This document shows positions 1 to 8,545 of a stretch of 36,797 nt of DNA, in pieces; position 1 is the first letter of the stretch; every line of letters begins with the position of its first letter. A program made the position numbers and the translations under genes. Below the pieces are notes generated by a model. It searched no databases and had not been told where the DNA came from. It saw only the letters and a program-made list of their open reading frames with translations. This stretch comes from Frankia sp. AgB1.9 (GTDB lineage Bacteria; Actinomycetota; Actinomycetes; Frankiales; Frankiaceae): positions 8,420 to 45,216 of the forward strand of contig NZ_JADWYX010000075.1 in NCBI RefSeq assembly GCF_016786355.1, in the 5' to 3' direction.

Positions 1-54
1 TCTTTTTTTTATACCCCACCGGCCCCGCGGGTGCGGCCCCGCGGCCAGCGGACC
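1..54. other. Window edge with T-run and direct repeat
   Basis: The first bases are a T-run followed by a short A/C-rich stretch, unlike anything else in this GC-rich window. Next comes a direct repeat of GGCCCCGCGG at 21-30 and 35-44. The inner CCGCGG is self-complementary, so a small hairpin is possible just past the stop of the first gene. The T-run lies on the strand opposite to that gene's transcript, so it does not make a classical terminator. It more probably marks a contig end. Confidence 0.45.
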
Positions 55-807
55 TCAGCCCTGCGGGTTCTGCGGCCAGCCGCCCTGCTGCGGCGGGTAC
101 TGCTGCCAGCCACCCTGCTGCTGGCCCTGCGGCTGACCCTGCTGTGGCGGGTACTGCTGCCACCCGCTCTGCGGGTCGCCGCCCTGCGGCTGACCCTGCT
201 GCCAGCCACCGGGGACCTGGCCCGGCTGCTGGCCCTGCTGCCACCCACCCTGCGGCGGCTGCTGGTAGGCACCCGGCTGCGGGGCTCCCGGCTGCTGGCC
301 CTGCGGCCAGCCCGGCTGCGGCGGCCCGTACGGGTACCCGGGCGGGCCGGCCGCAGGGGTCTGGCCGGCGCCGGACACGTGCCGCAGCGCGGTGAACGCG
401 GTCAGCGCGAGCACCGCGAACAGCCCGAGGAACAGCCCGGCACGCGCGCCGGACTTGACGTCGGAGTCCAGGTAGGCCGGCACGTCCGGCAGCGTGGCCC
501 AACGGATCACGATGAGCAGCAGGGCGAACCCGCTGGCGATCGTGAACACCAGCGCCGGCGGGATCGGTCCCACGGCGGGCATCCGGAAGCGCCCGAGGAC
601 CTGGGCGGCGACCAGTCCCGCGATCGCCAGGCACAGCAGGATCGGGAACCAGGCCAGGAAGCCGGAGTGCCAGGCGCTCCAGGAGTAGCTGTAGCGGTTG
701 AGCTTCACGCCGTACCACGGCAGGAAGCTCGAGATGAAGACGACGAGGCCAGCTCCTAGCACCCCGATGTCGTAGGTCGCGACATCGCGACCTCCGATGC
801 GTGCCAT
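55..807 (-). CDS. Four-helix membrane protein with Pro/Gln/Gly-rich cytoplasmic-type tail
   Basis: A 250-residue protein that I cannot assign to a named function. The first 140 residues hold four hydrophobic segments at about 13-32, 48-72, 80-103 and 118-140. The remaining 110 residues are almost only P, G, Q, Y and W, with repeats such as GGWQQYPPQQG and a PPGYPYGPP stretch near residue 155. The ATG at 807 is chosen because GAGGGG lies about 11 bases upstream and the conserved-looking part begins there; the open frame continues upstream, but with arginine/proline-rich noise. Actinobacterial integral membrane proteins often carry such tails, and the role is usually unknown. PPGY resembles the PPG-aromatic/hydrophobic ligand of GYF domains, and the SPFH protein ending at 8546 carries a GYF-like domain. 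A link between the two is inference. Confidence 0.8.
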   Translation of the reverse strand: MARIGGRDVATYDIGVLGAGLVVFISSFLPWYGVKLNRYSYSWSAWHSGFLAWFPILLCLAIAGLVAAQVLGRFRMPAVGPIPPALVFTIASGFALLLIVIRWATLPDVPAYLDSDVKSGARAGLFLGLFAVLALTAFTALRHVSGAGQTPAAGPPGYPYGPPQPGWPQGQQPGAPQPGAYQQPPQGGWQQGQQPGQVPGGWQQGQPQGGDPQSGWQQYPPQQGQPQGQQQGGWQQYPPQQGGWPQNPQG

Positions 808-1075
808 AACGTGAAAACCCCTCTTCGCTAGCGACGAACGATGTGGGCGTGCTCGCTCGGCCCATGGCCAGCGCCCAGGACCGGTCCGTGCCGCGTCCTG
901 CCCCCAAGCCCGCCCCCATGAACGAGAGCGCCACAACGTACCAAACAGGCATTTACCGCCCGGTTGGGCTGAGACTTCCAGAGGACGAACCCAGGTCACG
1001 CCAATGTCCGGAAGCCGACAGCGGCTTTCCCGTGGACCGGACCATCCGTCGCGCGAAGCGTTCGGGGCGGCGCCG

Positions 1076-2080
1076 CTAGGCGGCCGGCGGCACGGACACG
1101 GACCGCGAGGGAGCAAGGTCGGTCCGAGAGGGGCGTCTCGCCTCGGCCAGCTCGCCGGGCGCCGCGGGACCGCTCGGGCGGCCGGCGGGCCGCCGGGCCC
1201 CACCGGTCGACACGGCGCCAGACCGCGAGGTGGCGCCGTAGAGCACACCGCCGACGACGAGGACCGCGCCGGCGATCTCGGCGGCCGACAGCCGTTCGCC
1301 GACCAGGACCGCGGCGGCGGACAGCCCGACGACGGGCACGAGCATCGAGAACGGCGCGACCAGGCCGGCGGGGTGGCGGGCCATCAGCCAGCTCCAGATG
1401 CCCGAGCCCAGCAACGTGCCGATCACGACCGTGTACGCGAGGCCGGCGAGGGCGCTCCAGAGGTGGCCGGTCGTGGTGAACGCCCCGGCGACCTGGTGCG
1501 GTCCCTCGACGAGCAGGGACAGCGCGAGCATCGGCACCGGCGGCACGACCGACATCCACAGGGTGAGGTGGAACGGGTTCGGCGCGTGCGCCCGGGCGTT
1601 GGAGACGTTCCCGATCGCCCAGCCGAAGCCGCCGGCGAGCACCAGCAGGAACGGGCCGAACGCGGCCGCGTCGTGCGCGCGGGTCCAGCCGACGACGCCG
1701 AGGCCGAGGACGGCCACGAGCAGCCCGGCCAGCCGGCGCGGGGTGACCCGCTCACGGAACCCGACCGCCCCGAGCAGCACGGTGAACGGCGCCGAGGACT
1801 GCAGCACCAGGGACGCGAGCCCAGGCTGCATGCCGGCGTGCATGGCCCAGTAAAGGAAGAGGAACTGCAGCGTCCCGAAGCCGAGCCCATAGCCGAGCAG
1901 CAGGCGCGTCGGGACGGCGGGTCGGGGCACCAGGAACAGCGTGGGAATGGCGATGACGGTGAATCGCACCGACGCCAACAAGAACGGCGGGAAGTGCCGG
2001 AGCGAGGCGTCGATGGCGAGGAAGTTCAGGCCCCAGGCAATGGCGACGACGACGGCGAGCAGGCGGTGGCGCGGCGGCAT
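1076..2080 (-). CDS. EamA/DMT-family small-molecule exporter
   Basis: A 334-residue inner-membrane protein with about ten hydrophobic helices in two related halves, as in EamA (drug/metabolite transporter) proteins. The first helix reads LLAVVVAIAWGLNFLAID, the usual DMT opening with a WG pair. Family members export amino acids, metabolites or drugs; the substrate cannot be read from sequence. I prefer the ATG at 2080 over an in-frame GTG at 2104: a good minus-strand -10 (TAATAT, 2110-2105) would place transcription start near 2098, downstream of that GTG, and GGGGA lies 10 bases before the ATG. The gene is divergent from a LysR regulator, whose two inverted repeats lie between them, so LysR control is likely. 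The last 35 residues are low-complexity A/P/R. Confidence 0.88.
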   Translation of the reverse strand: MPPRHRLLAVVVAIAWGLNFLAIDASLRHFPPFLLASVRFTVIAIPTLFLVPRPAVPTRLLLGYGLGFGTLQFLFLYWAMHAGMQPGLASLVLQSSAPFTVLLGAVGFRERVTPRRLAGLLVAVLGLGVVGWTRAHDAAAFGPFLLVLAGGFGWAIGNVSNARAHAPNPFHLTLWMSVVPPVPMLALSLLVEGPHQVAGAFTTTGHLWSALAGLAYTVVIGTLLGSGIWSWLMARHPAGLVAPFSMLVPVVGLSAAAVLVGERLSAAEIAGAVLVVGGVLYGATSRSGAVSTGGARRPAGRPSGPAAPGELAEARRPSRTDLAPSRSVSVPPAA

Positions 2081-2104
2081 ACGGCGACTGTCCCCGAGAC
2101 CCAC

Positions 2105-2110
2105 ATATTA
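2105..2110 (-). promoter_or_regulatory. Candidate -10 box for the EamA gene
   Basis: TAATAT on the minus strand, five of six matches to the sigma-70-type -10 consensus, in a rare AT-rich pocket. No convincing -35 is visible 16-18 bases upstream, as expected if an activator is needed. Its position argues for the ATG at 2080 as the start. Confidence 0.5.
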
Positions 2111-2116
2111 GGACAA

Positions 2117-2153
2117 GTGAAAGTTTATTCACCGTCTCTGTAGGCTGCCTACA
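2117..2153. promoter_or_regulatory. Two inverted repeats in the EamA-LysR divergent promoter
   Basis: Two dyads lie within 37 bases. GTGAA-N6-TTCAC spans 2117-2132. TGTAGG-CTG-CCTACA spans 2139-2153 and is perfect, its last base being the A of the LysR start codon. LysR-type regulators usually bind one strong and one weaker dyad in the divergent promoter. The second dyad overlaps the regulator's own translation start, which fits autorepression. Confidence 0.55.
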
Positions 2154-3136
2154 TGGATGTCCGTCACCTGGAGCTCCTGCGTGACCTCGCCGACCGCGGC
2201 AGCATCACCGCCGTCGCCGTCGCCACCCACCGCACGCCGTCGGCGGTCTCCCAGCAGCTGCGCACTGCCCAGCGCGAGTTCGGTGTCGCGCTGGTCGAGC
2301 CCCGCGGGCGCGGCGTCCGGCTGACGGAGGCCGGCCGGCTGCTCGCCGGAGCCGGCCGGGACGTCGCCCGGGTGCTCGCCGAGGTGCAGGCCCGGTTCGA
2401 CGAGTTCCGCGGCGAGCCTGCCGGACTGGTCCGGGTGGCGGCCCTGCCGAGCGCCGCGACGCTGCTGCTGCCGGGCGTGCTGGCCGAACTGGAGACGACG
2501 GCGATCCGGCTGGAGTGCGACGACGTCGACCTGCCGGAGCAGGAGTACGGCCGGCTGGTGACCGACTACGACATCGTGATCGGCCACAGCCTGCACGCGG
2601 GTCCGCCGCCGGGCGCGGACGGCCTGGTCACCGTGGCGCTGGCCAGGGAGCCGCTCGACATCGGCATGCGGGCCGGCCATCCGCTCGCCGGCGGGCCGAC
2701 GGTGACGGCGGCCCAGCTGATCGAGGTCGAGTGGTACGGCGTGCCGCTCGGTTACCCGTTCGACGTCATCCGCCTCGCGGTCGAGGCGGCGACCGGGCGG
2801 TCGGTCATGGTCGTCCAGCGGCTGCGGGACAACCGGCTGGTCGAGGCGCTGGTGGCGCGCGGTGACCGGGTCGCCGTCCTCCCCCGGTTCACGACCCCGA
2901 CCGGCCACGGCCTGGAGCTGCGGGAGCTCGCCGGGCTGGACACCGGCCGGCATCTGCTCGCGCTGCTGCGGCCGGACCGGGCCGAGCGCCTCGCCGTCCG
3001 GCACGCCCTCGCCAGCTTCCGCCGCCACGCCGCGGACGTCGCCGCCCGCCATGGCCGGGGGCCGGGGCGTCCGTCAGGCGCGGGAGGCCCGGGTGGCGCC
3101 GGTGACCAGCCAGCGGGAGCCGAAGGCGCGCGGTGA
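2153..3136 (+). CDS. LysR-family transcriptional regulator
   Basis: A 327-residue LysR-type regulator. Residues 1-60 form the winged helix-turn-helix (LLRDLADRGSITAVAVATHR, then SAVSQQLRTAQREFG), followed by the linker helix and a periplasmic-binding-protein-like effector domain from about residue 85 to 300. The C-terminal 30 residues are Gly/Pro/Ala-rich and probably disordered. It starts 72 bases from the EamA gene on the opposite strand, with two dyads between them, so it most likely controls that exporter and itself. Its 3' end overlaps the convergent MATE gene by 63 bases. The effector cannot be deduced. Confidence 0.9.
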   Translation: MDVRHLELLRDLADRGSITAVAVATHRTPSAVSQQLRTAQREFGVALVEPRGRGVRLTEAGRLLAGAGRDVARVLAEVQARFDEFRGEPAGLVRVAALPSAATLLLPGVLAELETTAIRLECDDVDLPEQEYGRLVTDYDIVIGHSLHAGPPPGADGLVTVALAREPLDIGMRAGHPLAGGPTVTAAQLIEVEWYGVPLGYPFDVIRLAVEAATGRSVMVVQRLRDNRLVEALVARGDRVAVLPRFTTPTGHGLELRELAGLDTGRHLLALLRPDRAERLAVRHALASFRRHAADVAARHGRGPGRPSGAGGPGGAGDQPAGAEGAR

Positions 3137-4498
3137 GAGGGTGCCGGCGCGGGCCGCGAGGGAGCCGACCGCGTAGGCGCCCATCAGGCTGACCACGCCC
3201 CACTCGCCGCGCGGCGCCCAGTGCACGACCGCGCCGGCCAGCACCGCGAACACGGCCAGGTTGGCCAGGCCGGTCCAGGCGAGGTAGCGGTTGTCGCCGG
3301 CACCGATGAGCACGCCGTCGAGCACGAAGACCAGGCCGGCGAGCGGCTGGGCCGCGGCGAGGACCAGCACCGCCGGGACGATGAGCCGGGCGACCGCGGC
3401 CGAGCTGGTGAACGCCGGCCCGAGCACCCAGGCCAGGCTCGCGAGCACGACCCCCACGGCGACGCCGCTGCCCACACCCCAGGCGACGCAGCGGCGCAGC
3501 ACCACCCGGACTCCGGCGAGGTCGCCGCCGCCCAGCCGGTCGCCGACGAGCACCTGGGCGGCGATCGCCAGCGCGTCGAGCGCGAAGGCGGCCGTGGCGA
3601 ACAGCGTCATCGCGACCTGGAACGCGGCCAGCTCGTCCGACCCGAGCGCGGTCGCCGTGTAGGTGACCAGCAGCAGCCCGGCCCGCAGGCTCGCCGTCCG
3701 CAGCAACAGCCAGAAACCGGCCCTCGCGCCCCGCAGTACCCCGACCCCGCTCGGCCGGCCGCTCGCGCCGACCCGGCGAGCGTGCCCGGCGACCACCCCG
3801 AGGTAGGCCGCGACCATCCCCCACTGGGCGAGCACCGTCCCGGTGGCCGAGCCGGCGATCCCCCAGCCGGCGCCGTAGATGAACGCCGCGTTCAGGGCGA
3901 CGTTCGCGCCGAAGCCGAGGGCGGCCACGACCAGCGGCGTGCGGGTGTCATGCAGGCCGCGCAGCAGTCCGGCGGCGGCGAAGACGAGCAGCATCGCCGG
4001 CAGGCCCGCCATCGAGATCGACAGATAGCGGGACGCCTGGGCGTCGACGGCCCGGTCCGCGCCGAACGCGCCGACCAGCGACGGGGTGACCCACCAGCCC
4101 AGCAGCGCCAGCCCGGCTCCCAGCCCGGCCGCAAGCCACAGCCCGTCCAGGCCGGCGGTGACGGCGGCCCGCTCGTCACCGGCGCCGCGCAGCCGGGCGA
4201 CCGTCGGCGTCGTCGCGTAGGCCAGGAAGACCATCAGGCCGACGGCCGTCCCGAGCACCGACGACGCGAGACTCAGCCCGGCCAGCGGCGCGGTGCCCAG
4301 GTGCCCGACCATCGCGGTGTCGGCCAGCAGGAACAGCGGCTCGGCGACCAGGGCGCCCAGCGCGGGCAAGGCCAGCCGCCAGATCGCCCGGTCCAGCCGG
4401 ACGGCCCCCGCCGCCGAAGCCTCAGCCGACGCTTCCCCCACGATCGCCCGGTCCAGCCGGGCCTCCTGCGCCGCCGGCGCGTCGTCTGCCAACCCCAC
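3074..4498 (-). CDS. MATE-family efflux transporter (DinF-like branch)
   Basis: About 474 residues, with 12 hydrophobic helices and the typical opening of DinF-like MATE proteins: LALPALGALVAEPLFLLADT followed by AMVGHLGTAPLAGL. These inner-membrane pumps exchange H+ or Na+ for organic cations. The GTG at 4498 is preferred because GGAGGCAGG precedes it; an in-frame GTG at 4525 adds nine residues and has no ribosome-binding site. The N-terminus is odd: the peptide RLDRAI occurs twice, encoded by a 19-base direct repeat at 4382-4400 and 4442-4460. A start inside this region is therefore also possible. The 3' end overlaps the convergent LysR gene. Confidence 0.88.
   Translation of the reverse strand: MGLADDAPAAQEARLDRAIVGEASAEASAAGAVRLDRAIWRLALPALGALVAEPLFLLADTAMVGHLGTAPLAGLSLASSVLGTAVGLMVFLAYATTPTVARLRGAGDERAAVTAGLDGLWLAAGLGAGLALLGWWVTPSLVGAFGADRAVDAQASRYLSISMAGLPAMLLVFAAAGLLRGLHDTRTPLVVAALGFGANVALNAAFIYGAGWGIAGSATGTVLAQWGMVAAYLGVVAGHARRVGASGRPSGVGVLRGARAGFWLLLRTASLRAGLLLVTYTATALGSDELAAFQVAMTLFATAAFALDALAIAAQVLVGDRLGGGDLAGVRVVLRRCVAWGVGSGVAVGVVLASLAWVLGPAFTSSAAVARLIVPAVLVLAAAQPLAGLVFVLDGVLIGAGDNRYLAWTGLANLAVFAVLAGAVVHWAPRGEWGVVSLMGAYAVGSLAARAGTLSPRAFGSRWLVTGATRASRA
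4382..4460. repeat. 19-bp direct repeat, period 60, in MATE N-terminus
   Basis: GATCGCCCGGTCCAGCCGG occurs at 4382-4400 and again at 4442-4460, exactly 60 bases apart. It encodes the repeated RLDRAI peptide before the first helix of the MATE transporter. An in-frame duplication at the start of the gene explains it best. Confidence 0.8.
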
Positions 4499-4659
4499 AC
4501 CGCGAGCCTGCCTCCGGCCGGCCACGATGGGGACCGTCGATGACCAGACTCACGTCCTCCTGAGCGCCCGTCTCCGACGGCGCGGTCGAGCTCGGCGCCC
4601 GCCTCGCCCCGCCGCACCCGGGGGCGCCTCGGCAAGCGAACGGGTGTTCGAGGATAATT

Positions 4660-4675
4660 CCGGATCGCGATCCGG
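4660..4675. promoter_or_regulatory. 16-bp perfect palindrome upstream of the SNF2 gene
   Basis: CCGGATCG-CGATCCGG is perfectly symmetric. It sits in the roughly 300-base gap between the divergent MATE and SNF2 genes, beside the only AT-richer patches of that gap. It could be an operator for either gene; no adjacent regulator points to the binder. I saw nothing else in the gap. Confidence 0.35.
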
Positions 4676-4794
4676 GAGGCGACCATTTTCGCCGGAAGTA
4701 CGGGAAAAAGCGGTCTTCGGTGGGTATGTCGACGGTGTGCCGCGTTGGAGTCCGCGGTGCGGTCGGTCCTGAGCACGTGAGGTGGGTTTTGGGG

Positions 4795-7221
4795 ATGGCG
4801 TTTCGACTGCCCTCGCGCACGGCGTCCGTGCGGCACGACGCTGGACAGGGCCCGGATCCGGCCCTGGCGGCGCCGCCGCAGCGCGGGCCGTCCGCGGGCG
4901 GGCAGCCACCGGAGGAGGAGCCGCCGCCGGACGAGAGCCAGGCGCCGGTGGGCAGCGCGGAGGCGCGGCGTCTGCTGGACGACGCCACCGCGCTGCGCGA
5001 GCTCGCGGACGACGCGCTCGCCCGCGAGGAGGACGCCCGCGCCGAGGTCGCGCGGCGTTTCCAGGCGGTGCGGGCGGCGCTCGCGCGGCGCGACCTGGCG
5101 ACGATGGATGTCGAGCGGCTGAAGGACACCGCCGACGACAGGCTGCCGTTCCCGGCGCTGCGCCGGGCCGGCTACCGCACCGTGGCCGACCTGGTCGACG
5201 AGCGGCCGGAGGTGCTTGAGACGCATCCCGGCATCGGCGCGGTGTCCGCGAACCGGGCGATCGCGGCGGCCCGGGCGCTCGACCAGGCAGCGCAGGAGCG
5301 GCTGGGCCTGCGGGTCGCGATGGACCCCAGCGACGAGCGGGCCACCGACCTGCTGCGCTGGCTGCGCCGCGTGGTGCGGCTCGCGGACACGCTCGACGAC
5401 GTGCGCGGACCGGCCGGAATGCTGGCCAACGGTCTGCCGCCCCTGGTCACGGCCGCGGCGCCGACTCGTAGCCGGACCCGGATGCTGTTCGCCGGCGAGC
5501 GGCGCCGGGTCGCGGCCCGTCAGGCGCTCGACCGGGTGAGGCGACTGCTCGACGACGCCGAGACGGCCGGGACCGCCGAGCGGCTGACGGCGGCGGTCCG
5601 GCTGGCACGCACAGCGCCGGGCGACACCGGCGTCTGGGGTGACTTCGAGCGCGCGGCGGTCCGCTACTACGGGCTGCTGGGCGAGATCGTCGGAATCCGG
5701 GACACCACCGACGCGGCGGCCGGGCAGCTGCCCGAGGACATCGCGGCCCGGGTGCGGGAGCAGCGGCTGGACGGCGAGTACCGGACCGTGTCGCTGCGTG
5801 GGTACCAGGCCTTCGGCGCGAAGTTCGCGCTCGCCCAGCGCCGGGTGATCCTCGGCGACGAGATGGGTCTGGGCAAGACGGTCCAGGCGATCGCCGCGAT
5901 GGCGCACCTGCGGGCGCTCGACCAGACCCACTTCCTGGTCGTCTGCCCGACGTCGGTGCTGGTCAACTGGCTGCGCGAGATCGCCCGGCACAGCACGTTG
6001 ACGGCGCATCGCCTGCACGGCCCGGACCGGGCCGACGCGGTGCGGCGCTGGTTGGCCGAGGGGGGCGTCGCGGTCACCACGTTCGACACGCTGAGCGCGC
6101 TGGAGCTCCCGACCGCGCTGCGGGCCCGCGTCGACGTGCCGACCCAGCGGGACCGGGTGCGCCGCAGGCGGACCGTCGCCGCCGGCGCGCCGGGGCCGCG
6201 CATCGCGATGCTGGTCGCCGACGAGGCCCACTACGTGAAGAACCCGGCGACGAAGCGGGCCGAGGCGCTGCGGGCGCTGGTCAACCGGGCCGACCTCGTG
6301 GACCGGGTGCTGTTCCTGACCGGCACGCCGATGGAGAACCGCGTCGACGAGTTCCGTCAGCTGGTCGGGTACCTGCAGCCGAGCCTGCTGCCGGTCAATC
6401 CCGCCGCCCGCCGGCCGCGGGACACCCCGGAGCTGTCCCCGGCCCGGTTCCGGACGTTGGTCGCGCCGGTCTACCTGCGTCGCAACACCCACGAGGTGCT
6501 CTCCGAGCTGCCCGACCGGGTGGCGACCGACGAGTGGCTCGAACGCGGCTCACGCGCCGAGCAGGCCGCCTACCGCAAGGCGGTGCTGGACCGGAAGTTC
6601 ATGGCGATGCGCCGGGTGGCCTTCACCGGCGACCCGGAGCATTCGGCAAAGCTCGACCGGCTGGTCGACATCGCCCGCGAGGCGGGCCAGAACGGCCAGC
6701 GGGTGGTCGTCTTCTCGTTCTTCCTTGAGGTGCTGGACATCGTCGGCCGGCGGCTGCGGGCGGACCCGGAGTGCGGCGCGGTCTTCGGGCCGATCACCGG
6801 CGCGGTCGCGGCCGAGGAGCGCCAGCAGCTGGTGGACGACTTCGGCCAGCGGCCGGCGCCCGCGGTGCTGCTCAGCCAGATCGTCGCCGGCGGCACCGGG
6901 TTGAACATGCAGGCGGCGTCGGTCGTCATCCTGTGCGAGCCGCAGGTCAAGCCGACCCTGGAGGAGCAGGCGATCGCCCGGCTGCACCGGATGGGCCAGA
7001 TCCGGACCGTGCAGGTGCACCGGCTGCTGACTACCGACAGCGTCGACCAGCGCCTCGTCGAGATCCTGGCCGCGAAGCGGGTCGAGTTCGACGCCTACGC
7101 CCGTCGCAGCGACCTGGCCGACGCCGGCCCTGAGGCGCTCGACGTGTCCGACGAGGTGCTCACCAAGCAGGTGCTGGAGGAGGAGTACGCCCGGATCGCG
7201 AAGACCGAGGCCCGCGCCTGA
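4795..7221 (+). CDS. SNF2-family DEAD/DEAH-box helicase-like ATPase
   Basis: An 808-residue SNF2-type dsDNA translocase. Walker A GDEMGLGKT lies at about 354-362, the DEAH box (VADEAHYVKNP) at about 476-479, and FLTGTPMENR at about 510. The second RecA fold has GGTGLNMQAAS near 696 and the arginine-finger region ARLHRMGQ near 730. Before the motor, residues 117-163 resemble a helix-hairpin-helix DNA-binding segment (LRRAGYRTVADLVD and PGIGAVSANRAIAAAR). The first 50 residues are Pro/Gly/Ala-rich. The ATG at 4795 has AGGTGG about nine bases upstream; the in-frame extension before it looks random. Such proteins remodel protein-DNA or polymerase complexes, as RapA does. There is no methylase or nuclease next to it, so a defence role is unsupported. 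Confidence 0.9.
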   Translation: MAFRLPSRTASVRHDAGQGPDPALAAPPQRGPSAGGQPPEEEPPPDESQAPVGSAEARRLLDDATALRELADDALAREEDARAEVARRFQAVRAALARRDLATMDVERLKDTADDRLPFPALRRAGYRTVADLVDERPEVLETHPGIGAVSANRAIAAARALDQAAQERLGLRVAMDPSDERATDLLRWLRRVVRLADTLDDVRGPAGMLANGLPPLVTAAAPTRSRTRMLFAGERRRVAARQALDRVRRLLDDAETAGTAERLTAAVRLARTAPGDTGVWGDFERAAVRYYGLLGEIVGIRDTTDAAAGQLPEDIAARVREQRLDGEYRTVSLRGYQAFGAKFALAQRRVILGDEMGLGKTVQAIAAMAHLRALDQTHFLVVCPTSVLVNWLREIARHSTLTAHRLHGPDRADAVRRWLAEGGVAVTTFDTLSALELPTALRARVDVPTQRDRVRRRRTVAAGAPGPRIAMLVADEAHYVKNPATKRAEALRALVNRADLVDRVLFLTGTPMENRVDEFRQLVGYLQPSLLPVNPAARRPRDTPELSPARFRTLVAPVYLRRNTHEVLSELPDRVATDEWLERGSRAEQAAYRKAVLDRKFMAMRRVAFTGDPEHSAKLDRLVDIAREAGQNGQRVVVFSFFLEVLDIVGRRLRADPECGAVFGPITGAVAAEERQQLVDDFGQRPAPAVLLSQIVAGGTGLNMQAASVVILCEPQVKPTLEEQAIARLHRMGQIRTVQVHRLLTTDSVDQRLVEILAAKRVEFDAYARRSDLADAGPEALDVSDEVLTKQVLEEEYARIAKTEARA

Positions 7222-7275
7222 CCCGGGCGCGTCGTGCCGAGAACAGAGCGTCGCACGTGGGCCGCCGGGAAGGGC

Positions 7276-7382
7276 GCCCCCCCCCGAGGCCCGCAGGTTG
7301 AAGTCGAGGTGGCGGGCGGGGGGGGGGGCCCGCCCCCCGGGGGGGGGGGGGGGGGGGGCGGGGCCCCCCCCCCCCCCCCCCC
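7276..7382. repeat. Extreme G/C homopolymer tract
   Basis: A run of 9 C (7277-7285) is followed by 11 G (7318-7328), CCCGCCCCCC, 20 G (7339-7358), C, GGGG and 19 C (7364-7382). The tract lies between the convergent SNF2 and zinc-ribbon genes. It could fold as a very stable hairpin or a G-quadruplex and so stop transcription. Runs this long are also a classical place for assembly and sequencing errors, and the exact lengths should not be trusted. Confidence 0.85.
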
Positions 7383-7389
7383 GAGGCCG

Positions 7390-8520
7390 TCAGTGTCTCG
7401 TCGTGGTGCCGGCGTGGTGGTGGCCACCGTGGCCGGCGACCAGGAAGCCGATCACGCCGATGACGATCAGCGCGGCGACCACCGCGAAGAAGATCTTCAG
7501 CTTGCTGTACGGCCGCTCGCCCTGGATCTCGCCGGTCATGCCGTTGACGAGGATCTGCCAGCTGCGCCCCGCGTAGAGGAACGTGGCGATCCACAGCGGC
7601 AGCAGCATCAGCTTGAACGTGACGTTGTTGTGCTGCGTGTTCACGTGGTGAATCCGCTGCTCGTCGCCGCCGATGTCGTGCCTGACGTCGTCGGCGATGA
7701 CCTTGGCCATCCGGTTCTTCGCCTCCTCGAAACCGGACTCCGGCTCGAGGTCGTAGCGCAGCGCGAAATGCCCGGCGAGGAACTCCTGCTGGAACGGCTG
7801 GGCGGCGTTCAGCGGCCAGGGCGCCAGGTCGTCGACCTTCTTCGGCGGCAGCACCGAGCTGCCGGGCACCAGCACGTCGTCGAAGACCCGGTCGACGTTG
7901 CCCTGCGCGTGGTGCCAGCGGGTCTTCTGCACCTGGCGAGTCTGCTGCTTGCCCTCGCTGTCGGTGTAGGACTCGGTGACCCAGTAGTGATCGCCGCGCT
8001 CGCCGTCGTAGCCGGAGAAGGTCCGCGAGTCGAACGTCCAGTGCGGGACGTAGGTGCTCTTCATCGACTCGGTCTCGGTGACCTTCTTCAGCGCCTTCGG
8101 CGCGAACCACCGCGACGACGTCCACTTGCGGACGGCGTCGCGCACGGCGCCCCGGTCCAGGCCGAACGGCAGCACGCCCTCGGGCACGATCTGCCCGGTC
8201 GCGGCCGGGTCGATCACCAGCGGCGAGCCGCAGAACTGGCAGAGCGTGGCGGTCTCGTTCGACTCGCTGCGGGCCGCGCAGCGCTGGCAGACGTAGACGT
8301 AGGCGCCGATGCTGGCGACCGGCTTGCGGGGCAGCGTCGCCAGGTTCTCGATCGCGATCTCGTGGATCTCGCGGTCGCCCGCCGCGATCTCCTGGGTGAA
8401 CCCGCAGTACGGGCACCGCATCGACGTCGAGCCTGGCGCGAACTCCAGCCGCGCGCCGCACCCACCGCAGGGATAGGTCGCCGACGCGACCGAAGCCTGC
8501 TGGAACCCTTGATCGGTCAT
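7390..8520 (-). CDS. TFIIB-type zinc-ribbon membrane protein, SPFH partner
   Basis: A 376-residue protein. The N-terminus has two zinc ribbons: CGGCGARLEF...CPYCG (about residues 18-39) and CQRCAA...CQFCG (about 78-97). The middle is polar, with YVPHWTFD followed by SRTFSGYDGERGDHYW. A single helix (KIFFAVVAALIVIGVIGFLVAG) lies near the C-terminus, followed by a His-rich tail. Similar bacterial proteins are often misnamed primosomal protein or helicase, but no helicase motif is present. GAGGAA lies five bases before the ATG. It starts 25 bases after the SPFH gene, so the two are probably one operon, and SPFH/zinc-ribbon pairs recur in bacteria. The exact role is unknown; membrane-associated quality control or stress response is plausible. 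Confidence 0.85.
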   Translation of the reverse strand: MTDQGFQQASVASATYPCGGCGARLEFAPGSTSMRCPYCGFTQEIAAGDREIHEIAIENLATLPRKPVASIGAYVYVCQRCAARSESNETATLCQFCGSPLVIDPAATGQIVPEGVLPFGLDRGAVRDAVRKWTSSRWFAPKALKKVTETESMKSTYVPHWTFDSRTFSGYDGERGDHYWVTESYTDSEGKQQTRQVQKTRWHHAQGNVDRVFDDVLVPGSSVLPPKKVDDLAPWPLNAAQPFQQEFLAGHFALRYDLEPESGFEEAKNRMAKVIADDVRHDIGGDEQRIHHVNTQHNNVTFKLMLLPLWIATFLYAGRSWQILVNGMTGEIQGERPYSKLKIFFAVVAALIVIGVIGFLVAGHGGHHHAGTTTRH

Positions 8521-8545
8521 TGCTTCCTCAGCTGTGGTGACGCGC

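Noticed and set aside
4273..6492. A very long open frame on the minus strand opposite the SNF2 gene
   Set aside because: Its translation is Arg/Gln/Pro-rich without domain order, and it lies antisense to a gene with all helicase motifs. GC-rich codons create such frames by chance.
4795..7221. SNF2 protein as part of a phage-defence system
   Set aside because: No methylase, nuclease or other defence partner lies beside it; the neighbours are transporters and an SPFH operon.
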